This document shows, one piece after another, positions 5,886 through 6,000 of a DNA stretch of 6,000 nt. Where the stretch lies: the NCBI GenBank assembly GCA_030681635.1, contig JAUXRT010000539.1, positions 1 to 6,000 on the forward strand, written 5' to 3'. The stretch's first letter is position 1; each line of letters opens with the position of its first letter. A program made the translations under genes and the position numbers. The stretch comes from Reyranella sp. GTDB taxonomy: Bacteria; Pseudomonadota; Alphaproteobacteria; Reyranellales; Reyranellaceae. Under the pieces are notes generated by a model. That model saw nothing but the letters and a program-made list of their open reading frames with translations, searched no databases and was not told where the DNA came from.

Positions 5886-6000
5886 ACCATATCCGGCGTT
5901 TGCGAAGTAGTTTGAGCATTCGGTTGGGCTGAAGCGTCGAAGGAGCTGTCCGACGGCGTCCCACAAAGTGCTGACAGTACGGGTGGCGGCTTTGCGCAGC
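5862..6000 (-). CDS. IS630-family transposase, C-terminal end (runs off the right edge)
   Basis: The visible 45 C-terminal codons read LRKAATRTVSTLWDAVGQLL and end SPTECSNYFANAGYGL followed by PNRNPL and a stop. The pattern RKAA.RT...LW..IG..L..F.P.EC.NYF.NAGY is the characteristic end of IS630-family (Tc1/mariner-like DDE) transposases in Rhizobiales. The catalytic residues lie outside the window, so activity cannot be judged. The usual family C-terminus stops a few residues after NAGY. Here it extends through the element's own inverted repeat, and the TAG stop (5862-5864 read backwards) falls in the CTAG target. The visible part is undamaged. Confidence 0.85.
   Translation of the reverse strand, partial: LRKAATRTVSTLWDAVGQLLRRFSPTECSNYFANAGYGLPNRNPL
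5863..6000 (-). mobile_element. IS630-family element, transposase 3' end side, inserted at CTAG
   Basis: The element's end lies at the TA of CTAG (5862-5865), the dinucleotide that IS630 elements duplicate on insertion. The IS256-type transposase reading (CGG CTA G) stops matching its family exactly here. The terminal inverted repeat presumably begins GAGCGGATTCCGGTTGGGTA next to the TA. The other end is outside the window. Confidence 0.75.

Noticed and set aside
1..6000. CRISPR array, tRNA, rRNA, toxin-antitoxin or defence genes
   Set aside because: No regularly spaced repeats, cloverleaf-type sequences, rRNA segments or recognisable defence proteins were seen on either strand.

Overview
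The window looks like accessory DNA from an alphaproteobacterium, most likely a member of the Rhizobiales (rhizobial or agrobacterial type). The reasons are high GC with strong third-position GC in the intact genes, an IS66 TnpA and an IS256-type transposase of the kind common on rhizobial plasmids and symbiosis islands, and an IS630-family end resembling IS870 of Agrobacterium. This assignment is inferred from protein style; no database was searched.

Layout. Positions 1-408 carry what looks like a decayed minus-strand gene of unknown function: third-position GC bias follows the minus strand but switches frame. A short doubtful plus-strand ORF follows (422-565). The centre holds three intact plus-strand genes for membrane proteins. 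They are a two-TM class III adenylate cyclase with a periplasmic sensor region (676 or 691 to 2577), a small four-helix cytochrome b561-type protein (2775-3347) and a VIT1/CCC1-type Fe/Mn transporter (3524-4225). The gaps of about 200 and 175 bp contain short inverted repeats and strong Shine-Dalgarno sequences.

From 4226 to the end the DNA is a graveyard of mobile elements. A minus-strand stretch resembles the end of a serine recombinase (weak). Next comes an IS66-family tnpA broken by an in-frame stop and two apparent single-base deletions (4635-4974). It is cut by the left end of an IS256-family element whose transposase starts at 5037. That transposase is cut in turn at a CTAG site (5862-5865) by an IS630-family element, whose transposase C-terminus runs in from the right on the minus strand. 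The order of insertion can be read as IS66, then IS256, then IS630.

Function. The cyclase would turn a periplasmic signal into cAMP. The b561 protein would move electrons in the inner membrane, and the VIT protein would export or sequester Fe2+/Mn2+. Their neighbourhood suggests a possible redox/iron theme, but nothing in the sequence proves that they work together. I recognise no defence system, CRISPR array, tRNA or rRNA here.
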